In this document: positions 1 to 6,028 of the stretch, in pieces | Layout: each line of letters starts with the position of its first letter | Numbering within the stretch: the stretch's first letter is position 1 | Source: Spirochaetales bacterium | Lineage (GTDB): Bacteria > Spirochaetota > Spirochaetia > DSM-27196 > SLAA01 | Reading direction: 5' to 3' | Length of the DNA: 9,692 nt | Assembly (NCBI GenBank): GCA_007126415.1 | Contig: SLBH01000345.1 | Location: 1-9,692 of the forward strand | Notes under the pieces: generated by a model | Databases searched by the model: none | What the model saw: only the letters and a program-made list of their open reading frames with translations | What the model was told of the DNA's origin: nothing | Made by a program: the position numbers and the translations under genes

Positions 1-1289
1 CTCGCGTGCTGCAGCGCGTTAGCGCGCCGGTTGCGGGCGTCGCGGTGTTTACGGTGCCGGCGCTGTTCTCGGTGTTTGTTTCGCTGCCGGCCTTCGGTAC
101 ACTCCAGGTCGCCTCAGTGGAGCTCGTACGCTCGTTGCGGCCCGCCGCCGCGTATGAGTTCATGGCGGTGGCCGAGTCCGGGGAAACCGAGTCCGGGGAA
201 ACCGAGTCTGCGGAAGCCGAACGCACGGAAGCCGAACAGTGGTCCGGAGAACGCGGTGTGGATGACGATGCGGTCAGGTATGAGCTTCCGGGGATACGCG
301 ACCGCGATATCTACGTATTTGCTATCGAGGCGTACGGCAAAGCCGCGTTCAGCCGCGACACGTTGTATCAGGAACTGGAACCGAGCTACGACGCGCTTGT
401 GGAGGTGCTCGAGCGCGAGGGGTACCACCTGAAGAGCCGTTTCTTTGAGTCGCCGGTAGCCGGTGGGTTCTCCTGGCTCGCCGAAGCAACTCTTCTCACG
501 GGTCAGAACATCGATGTTGAGCCGAAGTTCGAGGCCTTGCTCGAAAGCGGCGCCGGGAGTCTTCCGCGGATGCTGCACGCCAACGATTACTACACCATGA
601 TGGTGCGCCCCGGCACGGTGCACGGCTCCTGGCCGGAGGGCTGGGAGTTCTATCGCTTCGAAGATTCGCTGGTGGCGTACGACGGCGATTTCGCCTACCG
701 TGGGCCGGGGTTCTCGTTTGTACCGATCACCGATCAGTTTGCGATCTGGACCGCTCATCAGCGGCTCGAGGAGGTGCGCAGCGGAGACGCGGTCGACCGT
801 CCGCTCTACGTGCATTATCAGCTTGTCAGTAGCCACACGCCGTTCAATCGAATTCCGCCTTTCATTGAGGATTGGCATGAGCTCGGCGACGGCTCGATAT
901 ACCACGAGCGCTCGGAGGAGATCCTGAGGTTTGACAACACCTGGGGCGGCGGTCGCGAGCTCGACGAGGGCTACGTAGCATCGCTCGAGTACGTTTTCCG
1001 ATCGATCACCGATTACCTTGATCAGTTTATGGATCACCGCGACGATCCTATCCTGATCTTCTTCGGCGATCATCAGCCGCAGCGCCCGATTAGGGAGGGC
1101 GCTGCCACCCTCGCGGTGCCGATACATATCGCGACGCGTGAGCCCGAGCTCCTCGAACCGTTCGGAGAGTACGGATTCACACCCGGATTCAAGCCGCAGC
1201 AGGAGCGCCCACATCCGCATTTCACCGAGTTTTACCCCATGTTCGCCGAGATTGCGCGACGCGGCCGTACGGTAGAGCGACCGCGGTAA
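1..1289 (+). CDS. Sulfatase-like / LTA-synthase-like membrane-anchored hydrolase or transferase, 5' part missing
   Basis: The frame is open to the left edge, so the real start is probably upstream; the first start inside the window is GTG at 6, and residue numbers below count from it. Residues 8-30 look like the end of a membrane segment. A Glu/Ser/Gly/Thr-rich linker (about 55-80) leads to an alkaline-phosphatase-superfamily domain from about 98 to 427. Visible family marks are IEAYG (E108, expected metal ligand), FSWLAEATLLTG (155-166), SSHTPF (275-280) and FFGDHQPQ (352-359, D355 and H356 expected metal ligands). Aligning ATLLTG with the sulfatase signature places Ser156 where classical sulfatases have the formylglycine Cys/Ser. 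Members with this layout usually have several membrane helices before the catalytic domain, which here would lie outside the window. Such enzymes act on the outer face of the cytoplasmic membrane on sulfate, phosphoglycerol or phosphoethanolamine groups; the substrate cannot be told from sequence. The superfamily is well supported, the exact reaction is not. Confidence 0.85.
   Translation, partial: RVLQRVSAPVAGVAVFTVPALFSVFVSLPAFGTLQVASVELVRSLRPAAAYEFMAVAESGETESGETESAEAERTEAEQWSGERGVDDDAVRYELPGIRDRDIYVFAIEAYGKAAFSRDTLYQELEPSYDALVEVLEREGYHLKSRFFESPVAGGFSWLAEATLLTGQNIDVEPKFEALLESGAGSLPRMLHANDYYTMMVRPGTVHGSWPEGWEFYRFEDSLVAYDGDFAYRGPGFSFVPITDQFAIWTAHQRLEEVRSGDAVDRPLYVHYQLVSSHTPFNRIPPFIEDWHELGDGSIYHERSEEILRFDNTWGGGRELDEGYVASLEYVFRSITDYLDQFMDHRDDPILIFFGDHQPQRPIREGAATLAVPIHIATREPELLEPFGEYGFTPGFKPQQERPHPHFTEFYPMFAEIARRGRTVERPR
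174..233 (+). repeat. 15-bp in-gene tandem repeat (ESGET-type pentapeptides)
   Basis: Four consecutive 15-bp units encode ESGET, ESGET, ESAEA and ERTEA. The first two (174-188 and 189-203) are identical in DNA and the last two have diverged. They form an acidic, probably disordered linker between the membrane anchor and the catalytic domain of the sulfatase-like protein. The unit is a multiple of three, so copy-number change would only change linker length. Confidence 0.85.
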
Positions 1290-1300
1290 TAGGGGACGGC

Positions 1301-1328
1301 TTGCATTCGGCGCCGGTTTGCATATACT
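1301..1328 (+). promoter_or_regulatory. Sigma-70-type promoter before the histidine kinase
   Basis: TTGCAT at 1301-1306 and TATACT at 1323-1328 are separated by 16 bp. The -10 matches consensus at 5 of 6 positions and the -35 only at TTG. The predicted start of transcription, about 7 bp downstream, is at or next to the ATG at 1335, so the mini-ORF there would be translated from a leaderless end and the kinase from about 60 nt inside the mRNA. Confidence 0.5.
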
Positions 1329-1334
1329 AAGCCT

Positions 1335-1385
1335 ATGCAAAACCAACGTCTGCTGTGTACCTACACCTACACCTACACCGGCTAG
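1335..1385 (+). CDS. Possible 16-residue leader peptide before the histidine kinase
   Basis: ATG at 1335 opens a 16-codon ORF, MQNQRLLCTYTYTYTG, ending with TAG at 1383-1385. It lies between the predicted promoter and the kinase gene. It has no Shine-Dalgarno, but the ATG lies 7 bp after the -10 element and could be a leaderless start. Its stop codon is inside TAGGA (1383-1387), the only SD-like sequence for the kinase ATG at 1397, so its translation could couple to or mask kinase initiation. The Thr-Tyr tail comes from a hexamer repeat. I see no terminator hairpin, so classical attenuation is not supported. It may be a chance ORF. Confidence 0.3.
   Translation: MQNQRLLCTYTYTYTG
1359..1379 (+). 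repeat. Hexamer tandem repeat ACCTAC x 3.5
   Basis: Three perfect copies of ACCTAC (1359-1364, 1365-1370, 1371-1376) plus a half copy (ACC, 1377-1379) lie in the 5' leader of the histidine kinase. They encode the Thr-Tyr tail of the putative leader peptide. A change in copy number by slippage would keep that frame but change the spacing between promoter and kinase. Confidence 0.9.
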
Positions 1386-1396
1386 GACTGTGAATC

Positions 1397-2710
1397 ATGA
1401 AGGAAGCACCGCTCCCTCCGAACGAGACTGAGCGCCTGAAGAAGCTGCGGCGCTACGAAATCCTCGATACGCTCCCGGAGCAGGAGTATGACGAGATCGT
1501 GGAGCTTGTTGCGTATATCTGTGATGTTCCGATCTCAAACATCTCACTGGTCGACAGTGATCGCCAGTGGTTCAAGGCCGCGGTTGGGCTCGATCTGCAG
1601 CAAACGCCTCGAGATCAGGCTTTCTGCGCGCACACGATCTTGGACGACAAGCTCATGGTGGTGCAGGACGCAGCCGAGGATGAGCGGTTTCACGATAATC
1701 CGCTGGTCGCGATCGACCCGCGCATTCGCTTCTACGCCGGCATGCCGCTTACCACGCCGGACGGTTACCGGCTTGGTGCGCTATGCGCGATCGATCTCGA
1801 ACCGCGCGAGCTGACCGAGAGGCAGGAGCGTGCGCTCGAGACCTTGGCTCGGCACGTCATTAATCTGTTCGAGCTTCGTATCAAAAACCGCGAGGTCGAA
1901 GCGAAAAACCGGGCGCTACAGGAGTACGATCAACTCAAGACGCGCTTAATGTCGATCATGGCGCATGATCTTCGCAGGCCGATGATCAATCTCGGGTCGC
2001 TGGTGCAGCTGATTCGAGCCGATGAGCTCGACGAAGCCGAGCGCGCCGAACTGCTCGAGGATCTCAATCAGTTGCTCGACTCGACGAACTCGTTGCTCGA
2101 GAACGTGCTCGGTTGGGCGAAACACCAGTTGCAGGACTCGAGACTGCAGTACGGCGAGGTAGACCTCGGTGAGACGGTTGAAGAACTGTTCCGGCAATAC
2201 CGTTATCAGCTCGAAAGCAAGGGCAACAGTGTTGTTGTTGCCGGGGGCGAGCCGGCTCTCATCGTCGCCGACCGCAATGTCGTGGCTTTTTTGTTGCGAA
2301 ATCTCGTTACCAACGCCAATAAGTTCACCACCAACGGCACGATCACCGTTTCATGGTACGTCACTGAAAAGCGCGATCCGCGGGGGCCGGTCGAGCGTGG
2401 GGAGTCGGGCGAGCTGCCGGGACCGGGCGAGCCGGGCGAGGAAGTCGTGGTTGAGGTAGCCGATACCGGCGTTGGCATGAGCCAAGATCAGCTCGCGCGC
2501 TTGTTCGATTGGTCGGGTCGTGCCACGATGCCGGGAACCGATGGCGAGAAAGGCGCAGGGCTCGCGCTGTTGCTCTGTCAAGACTTCGTTTCGCGGCACG
2601 GAGGGAGCCTCGAGGCCGACAGCGCGCCCGGCGAGGGAAGCGTGTTCCGCATTCGGCTACCGCGTACGGTTTCGAATGCGGACTCAGGCGCCGGGGGAAA
2701 CGGCGAGTAG
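1397..2710 (+). CDS. Soluble GAF-domain sensor histidine kinase
   Basis: A 437-residue cytoplasmic kinase with no membrane segment. Residues 20-160 form a GAF-type sensor domain (markers around DSDRQWFKA at 53-61, FCAHTI at 76-81 and GALCAID at 127-133). A short coiled linker (160-180) leads to the HisKA dimerisation domain with the H-box MAHDLRRP, where H190 is the expected phospho-acceptor. The ATPase domain follows: N-box RNLVTNANKF (301-310), G1 box DTGVG (356-360) and G2 box GEKGAGLALLL (383-393). All catalytic boxes look intact. Residues 326-349 are an unusual Gly/Pro/Glu-rich insert between strands of the ATPase domain. ATG 1397 is preceded by TAGGA at 1383-1387 with 9 nt spacing. No response regulator lies beside it, so its partner is unknown; the sigma-54 activator downstream has PAS domains rather than a receiver domain and is not an obvious partner. 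Confidence 0.93.
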   Translation: MKEAPLPPNETERLKKLRRYEILDTLPEQEYDEIVELVAYICDVPISNISLVDSDRQWFKAAVGLDLQQTPRDQAFCAHTILDDKLMVVQDAAEDERFHDNPLVAIDPRIRFYAGMPLTTPDGYRLGALCAIDLEPRELTERQERALETLARHVINLFELRIKNREVEAKNRALQEYDQLKTRLMSIMAHDLRRPMINLGSLVQLIRADELDEAERAELLEDLNQLLDSTNSLLENVLGWAKHQLQDSRLQYGEVDLGETVEELFRQYRYQLESKGNSVVVAGGEPALIVADRNVVAFLLRNLVTNANKFTTNGTITVSWYVTEKRDPRGPVERGESGELPGPGEPGEEVVVEVADTGVGMSQDQLARLFDWSGRATMPGTDGEKGAGLALLLCQDFVSRHGGSLEADSAPGEGSVFRIRLPRTVSNADSGAGGNGE

Positions 2711-2718
2711 AAGCTCAA

Positions 2719-2769
2719 GCGCGCACAACCCCGCGGCGCGCACAACCCCGCGGCGCGCACAACCCCGCG
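2719..2769. repeat. Perfect 17-bp tandem repeat, 3 copies
   Basis: The unit GCGCGCACAACCCCGCG occurs three times in exact tandem (2719-2735, 2736-2752, 2753-2769). It fills nearly the whole 62-bp gap between the convergent kinase and nitroreductase genes. The GCGCGC ends are self-complementary, so neighbouring copies could pair into a hairpin, but there is no T-run to make it a standard terminator. The identical copies suggest recent expansion. Confidence 0.92.
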
Positions 2770-2772
2770 CGG

Positions 2773-3351
2773 TTACGAGATCACGATATCGGCGAGCTTG
2801 CGCTTCGGCACGATGTGTGTGCCTGACTCGTCGCGATAGTACTTGATCGAGTCGCCGCCGCCGATCTCGGTGAGCTCTACGCGTTCGGCCGGCTCGCCGA
2901 GTGCGATAACCACAAGCGGTGTGTAACGCTCGGGAAGCTTGATAATCTCTCCGATGCGCGCTTTGTCTACCGATGCGATGATGCAACCGCCGAGCCCTTG
3001 TTCGCGGGCGGCGAGCAGAATGCTTTGCGACGCGATCCCGACATCGCACCACAGAAACTCGTTCTTGATCGCGACCTCGGTATCGTGACAGATCACGATG
3101 TACGCCGTTGGTCGCTCGGAGGGCTCCGGGCCGTCCCAGTCGGTCAGGTAGCCCGCCCATTTTAGAGTCGTGTAGATCTCGGCGTTCAACGACTGGGAGT
3201 TGGCGAGATAGTACACGAGCGGCTGCAGGTTCGCGGTTGAGGCCGATAGCCGCGCGTGGTTCACGAGCTCTTCGAGTGTTGCGCGCTCGATCTCGCGTGC
3301 GCCGTTGAAGCGGCGGAAGCTACGGTTGCTTTTGATAAGGTCGGTGATCAT
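2773..3351 (-). CDS. Nitroreductase family FMN-dependent oxidoreductase
   Basis: A 192-residue protein of nitroreductase-family length, reading from ATG at 3351 to TAA at 2773-2775. The N-terminal SNRSFRRFNG (8-17) is the typical FMN-phosphate-binding Arg-rich start, followed by LSASTANLQP (35-44), where family members bind flavin. FLWCDVGIASQSILLAAREQGLGGC (99-123) is the conserved central helix and Gly motif, and LVVIALGEP (146-154) the last core strand. Enzymes of this family are cytosolic homodimers that pass electrons from NAD(P)H to nitro compounds, quinones or other acceptors; the true substrate is not predictable. An AGGAG lies 12 nt before the ATG (plus-strand 3364-3368), which is slightly long. 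The gene is divergent from the sigma-54 activator and convergent with the kinase. The frame stays open upstream to 4650, but only this part has family sequence and coding-like composition. Confidence 0.92.
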   Translation of the reverse strand: MITDLIKSNRSFRRFNGAREIERATLEELVNHARLSASTANLQPLVYYLANSQSLNAEIYTTLKWAGYLTDWDGPEPSERPTAYIVICHDTEVAIKNEFLWCDVGIASQSILLAAREQGLGGCIIASVDKARIGEIIKLPERYTPLVVIALGEPAERVELTEIGGGDSIKYYRDESGTHIVPKRKLADIVIS

Positions 3352-3395
3352 GATTTCTCGACACTCCTGTTTCCGTGGTATGGTTTCGCGTAGGT

Positions 3396-3404
3396 AGCAT
3401 AACA
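3396..3404 (-). promoter_or_regulatory. Extended -10 promoter of the nitroreductase gene
   Basis: Read on the minus strand this is TGT-TATGCT, an extended -10 element with no recognisable -35. Transcription would start near 3388, giving a 5' UTR of about 37 nt that contains the AGGAG ribosome binding site. Confidence 0.45.
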
Positions 3405-3460
3405 CAGTTTTCCGGAGCTTTGGACAGCGACAGGAGCTCGTATCGGAATCGGCGCCGCTA

Positions 3461-3473
3461 CGATCGACGATCG
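3461..3473. repeat. Doubled CGATCG palindrome in the divergent promoter region
   Basis: CGATCG-A-CGATCG is a 13-bp near-perfect palindrome made of two copies of a 6-bp palindrome. It lies about 50-60 bp upstream of the predicted activator transcription start, between two divergent genes. That is a reasonable operator position, but no regulator is known for it and it may be chance. Confidence 0.3.
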
Positions 3474-3504
3474 AGGTCAACGACGGAATGTACATGCTGT
3501 AATA

Positions 3505-3513
3505 TGCTATAAT
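3505..3513 (+). promoter_or_regulatory. Extended -10 promoter of the sigma-54 activator gene
   Basis: TGC-TATAAT is a perfect extended -10 with a consensus hexamer at 3508-3513. No convincing -35 is seen 16-18 bp upstream. The start codon at 3523 lies only 9 bp after the -10, so the transcript would begin at or within a few bases of the ATG. Confidence 0.65.
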
Positions 3514-3522
3514 GGCTAGGCT

Positions 3523-5286
3523 ATGCCGCAATTTGATACAAAGCCGGCTTCGCGTCTCCGCAACGAAGTAGAGATTATCGTCGACTCCACGCACGACGGG
3601 ATCATCGCGATAGACGTGGACACGCGCGTGACGTTGTTCAATCGCGCCGCCGAGGAGTTGACCGGTAAACGCGCGGCCGATGTGCTCGGCCTCCCGGTGC
3701 AGGACGTTATCTCGAGTACGCGCTTGCCGATCGTGCTCCGCAGCGGCGAGCCCGAGCTCAACTGCCGGCAACCGCTCGGGAGCGTCACGATCATAACATC
3801 GCGCATGCCTCTGATAGACGAGTCCGGAGCGGTGATCGGCGCGTTCGCGGTGTTTCGCGATATCAGCCAGATCGTGGAGCTCGCCGAGCAGATTACCGAT
3901 CTGCGCGAGATGCGCATCATGTGGGAGGCGATCTTCAACTCCACGCAAGACGCCATCTCGGTGGTGAACGAACACGGCGTCCAGATCTCGGTGAACCCCG
4001 CGTACACGCGCGTAACCGGCTACCCCAAAGACGAGGTGATGGGCCAACCCTGCAGCGTTGATATCGCCACCGGTGAGAGTGTGCACATGAAGGTGCTGCG
4101 CACGCGCGAGCCGGTTAAGAACGCACGCTTGCGCGTGGGGCCGCACGCTAAGGAGGTAGTGGTAGACGCTGCGCCGATCGTGGTGCGCGGAGAGCTCAAG
4201 GGGAGCGTCGCGGTGATAAAAGACCTCACCGAGATACTGCACCTCAACAAGCAGTTGCGCACCGCGCACCAGATCATACGCAAGCTCGAGGCCAAGTACA
4301 GCTTCGACGACATCGTCGGCAGCGCGCCGAGCTTCAGCCGTGCGGTAGAGAAGGCCAAGGTGGCGGCCAAGACGCCGGCTACGGTGTTGCTGCACGGCGA
4401 GAGCGGTACCGGCAAGGAGTTGTTTGCGCACGCTATTCACAACGCCAGCGACCGCGCCGAGCGTAAGTTTGTGCGGGTGAACTGCGCGTCTTTGAGCGAG
4501 GGCGTGCTCGAGAGCGAGCTCTTCGGCTACGAGGAAGGGGCGTTCACCGGCGCTCAGAAAGGCGGTAAGGTGGGGCTGTTTGAGGAAGCCGACGGCGGTA
4601 CAATCTTCCTCGACGAGATCGGGATCATGAGTCTCAACACCCAGGCGCATCTGCTGCGGGTGTTACAAGAGAACGAGGTTCGGCGCGTTGGGGGAACGCG
4701 CACCATCCCGGTGGATGTGCGCGTAATCGCGGCCACCAACCTCGACCTCAAGGCGGCGATCAACGACGGGCGCTTTCGCGAAGACCTGTACTATCGGCTC
4801 GAGGTCATCCCGATCGAGATTCCTGCGTTGCGCGATCACCGCGAGGATATCCCACAGATAACCGAGCAGATGGTGCGGCGTATCAACCAAGAATACGGAA
4901 GGGCGGTGTCGTCTATCTCGCCGCGGGCTATGGAGGTGCTGCGCCGCTACTCCTGGCCCGGCAACATTCGCGAGCTCGAGAACGTCCTGCGGCGCGCAAT
5001 CATCAATCTCAGTCTCTACGAGAACGTTATCTCGGACCTGCACCTGCCCGAGCTCGGTCCCGACTGCGACGCGCCGAGTGCGTCGCCGAGTGGGGGGTGC
5101 ATCGAGGCCGAAGGCGACGAGATCGTGCCGCTCAAGCCGGTGCTCGAGGAGTACGAAGCGGCACATATCGCGAAGGCGCTGCAGAAAACCGGAGGCAACC
5201 GCACCGAGGCCGCGCACAAGCTCGGTGTGTCGCTACGCACGCTGCAGTACAAGATCAGGCGCTACGGCTTATCAGATAATTCCTAA
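3523..5286 (+). CDS. Sigma-54-dependent activator, PAS-PAS-AAA+-Fis HTH
   Basis: A 587-residue enhancer-binding protein that opens sigma-54 promoters using ATP hydrolysis. Two PAS sensor domains (about 14-120 and 132-240) replace the receiver domain of two-component activators, so it probably senses a small molecule or redox state directly. The AAA+ domain covers about 263-495: Walker A GESGTGKE (292-299), the sigma-54-contacting GAFTGA loop (339-344), Walker B GGTIFLDE (358-365), the arginine-rich REDLYYRL segment (419-426) and WPGNIRELENVLRRA (478-492). A linker of about 45 residues leads to a Fis-type helix-turn-helix (about 556-582, GGNRTEAAHKLGVSLRTLQYKIRR). All key residues look intact. 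ATG 3523 is chosen because it directly precedes the first PAS domain and follows a consensus -10; it has no spaced Shine-Dalgarno. The layout is like BkdR, RocR and PrdR, which control amino-acid catabolism, and the nearest sigma-54 promoter is the one before buk. That makes the buk-vor operon its probable target, by inference. Confidence 0.95.
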   Translation: MPQFDTKPASRLRNEVEIIVDSTHDGIIAIDVDTRVTLFNRAAEELTGKRAADVLGLPVQDVISSTRLPIVLRSGEPELNCRQPLGSVTIITSRMPLIDESGAVIGAFAVFRDISQIVELAEQITDLREMRIMWEAIFNSTQDAISVVNEHGVQISVNPAYTRVTGYPKDEVMGQPCSVDIATGESVHMKVLRTREPVKNARLRVGPHAKEVVVDAAPIVVRGELKGSVAVIKDLTEILHLNKQLRTAHQIIRKLEAKYSFDDIVGSAPSFSRAVEKAKVAAKTPATVLLHGESGTGKELFAHAIHNASDRAERKFVRVNCASLSEGVLESELFGYEEGAFTGAQKGGKVGLFEEADGGTIFLDEIGIMSLNTQAHLLRVLQENEVRRVGGTRTIPVDVRVIAATNLDLKAAINDGRFREDLYYRLEVIPIEIPALRDHREDIPQITEQMVRRINQEYGRAVSSISPRAMEVLRRYSWPGNIRELENVLRRAIINLSLYENVISDLHLPELGPDCDAPSASPSGGCIEAEGDEIVPLKPVLEEYEAAHIAKALQKTGGNRTEAAHKLGVSLRTLQYKIRRYGLSDNS

Positions 5287-5296
5287 CCGATAAATC

Positions 5297-5325
5297 TTGA
5301 CATAATATCACGGCAACGCTACTAT
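5297..5325 (+). promoter_or_regulatory. Sigma-70 promoter of the FMN-binding protein gene
   Basis: A perfect TTGACA (5297-5302) is followed after 17 bp by TACTAT (5320-5325, 4 of 6 to consensus). It starts 10 bp after the activator's stop codon. Transcription would start near 5332, leaving a leader of about 110-125 nt. The interrupted inverted repeat GGCAA (5312-5316) / TTGCG (5330-5334), core GCAAC...GTTGC, flanks the -10 and could be an operator. Confidence 0.7.
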
Positions 5326-5426
5326 ACGGTTGCGTTTATGATTAATTTTATCCGGTTCGCTTCGCCGGCGAGTAAGCTGTCTTCCCGCGCCGGCTGAGCG
5401 AGTGGTCGGGAATTCCCAAGTGTTCA

Positions 5427-5435
5427 AGGAGGAGA
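5427..5435 (+). promoter_or_regulatory. Strong ribosome binding site in an odd position
   Basis: AAGGAGGAG is a near-perfect Shine-Dalgarno. A start codon would be expected near 5441-5446, where only CTG (5446) is found. The first usable start in the frame of the FMN-binding protein is GTG at 5459, 23 nt away, and TGA at 5447-5449 blocks that frame in between. Confidence 0.75.
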
Positions 5436-5458
5436 GACGAACGATCTGAAGAACCGGT

Positions 5459-5899
5459 GTGGTTTTGGTGCTCGTGGCGGCGTTGGTATTCGGCGTTATC
5501 GGCGTTGCGATCGCCGGAGGAACCGCGGAGGCGCAAAGCGGTCCGCAGTATAACGACGGCACCTACTACGCTCAAAGCGAGCTCGACGGGCGCATGCGCC
5601 AGGGAGTGCTCGAGATCACGATCATGGACGGCGAGATCATCGGCGCGCATTATGACGAGATCGAGCGCAACGAGGACGGCGAGATCGTCATGCACAAGCT
5701 CGGCAACCACGCTTACGCAGAAAACTGGCGCGGTGCGCGTGACTACGATACCTCGCAGTTCTCGGCGTTCCCGGCGTACGTCAATCAACTGGTAGCCGGC
5801 GGTTCGCCCGACGAGGTTGACCTCGTCACCGGCGCCACCAGTAGCTACGAGACCTTTATAGAGCTTGCCGAAGAGGTGCTCGAGAGAGCGAGCCGTTAA
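5459..5899 (+). CDS. Secreted FMN-binding domain protein; 5' end may be frameshifted
   Basis: 146 residues from GTG 5459. Residues 1-24 are a hydrophobic signal-like segment ending near TAEAQS, so the protein is probably exported or membrane-tethered. DGTYYAQS (33-40) starts an FMN_bind-type domain, continued by a VLEITIMDGEIIGAHYDE core (50-67) and ending in DLVTGATSS (121-129). The TGATSS motif fits the [S/T]GATx[S/T] consensus at which ApbE attaches FMN covalently; the acceptor would be Ser129. Such proteins carry electrons on the outer side of the membrane. The n-region has no positive charge, unlike normal signal peptides. If one base were removed near 5458, the frame from CTG 5446 would add K-N-R before the hydrophobic run at good distance from the strong Shine-Dalgarno. 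So either the sequence has a one-base error, the gene is recently damaged, or initiation is unusual. It has its own promoter, and no flavin partner or ApbE gene lies beside it. Confidence 0.8.
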   Translation: MVLVLVAALVFGVIGVAIAGGTAEAQSGPQYNDGTYYAQSELDGRMRQGVLEITIMDGEIIGAHYDEIERNEDGEIVMHKLGNHAYAENWRGARDYDTSQFSAFPAYVNQLVAGGSPDEVDLVTGATSSYETFIELAEEVLERASR

Positions 5900-5951
5900 C
5901 CGAGCACGCTCGTACTGAAAGCGATCTAGACAAAAGCGGCATGAAGAAAAT

Positions 5952-5970
5952 GCGCCGAGTTGCTCGGCGT
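5952..5970 (+). terminator. Possible weak terminator hairpin after the FMN-binding protein gene
   Basis: CGCCGAG (5953-5959) and CTCGGCG (5963-5969) form a 7-bp stem with a 3-nt loop, extendable by a G-U pair. The plus-strand tail is only moderately T-rich (CCTTTCTT about 7 nt later), so termination is uncertain. On the minus strand the hairpin is followed by CATTTTCTT, but there is no minus-strand gene to end here. Confidence 0.3.
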
Positions 5971-5993
5971 GGAGCCTTTCTTGCCGCCGAGTT

Positions 5994-6028
5994 CCCGCCG
6001 GCGGCGAGCGGGGCGGCGCGCCGGCGGG
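5994..6028. repeat. 10-bp GC-only inverted repeat
   Basis: CCCGCCGGCG (5994-6003) and CGCCGGCGGG (6019-6028) are perfect inverted repeats with a 15-nt loop. The hairpin would be very stable and ends at the base before the first enhancer dyad. It may help end transcription coming from the FMN-binding protein gene, although it is followed only by a short T4 run. Confidence 0.55.

Noticed and set aside
114..1346. Minus-strand 410-codon frame opposite the sulfatase-like gene
   Set aside because: The plus-strand frame has clear catalytic motifs; the antisense frame shows no family motif and is a codon-bias shadow.
1290..1396. Classical attenuator upstream of the kinase
   Set aside because: The leader ORF ends 11 nt before the kinase ATG and there is no terminator hairpin or T-run between them.
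2719..2769. CRISPR array
   Set aside because: The 17-bp units are directly adjacent with no spacers, and no cas genes are present.
3352..4650. Long minus-strand open frame continuous with the nitroreductase (625 codons in total)
   Set aside because: It lies antisense to the sigma-54 activator, has low-complexity Arg/His/Val-rich composition typical of GC-rich shadow frames, and the real nitroreductase begins at ATG 3351 with family sequence.
1397..5286. Two-component pair formed by the histidine kinase and the sigma-54 activator
   Set aside because: The activator has PAS domains and no receiver domain, and the two genes are separated by a minus-strand gene.
5332..5458. Possible FMN riboswitch in the leader of the FMN-binding gene
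   Set aside because: I could not find the conserved RFN-element segments or an obvious multi-stem layout; only short GC repeats are present.
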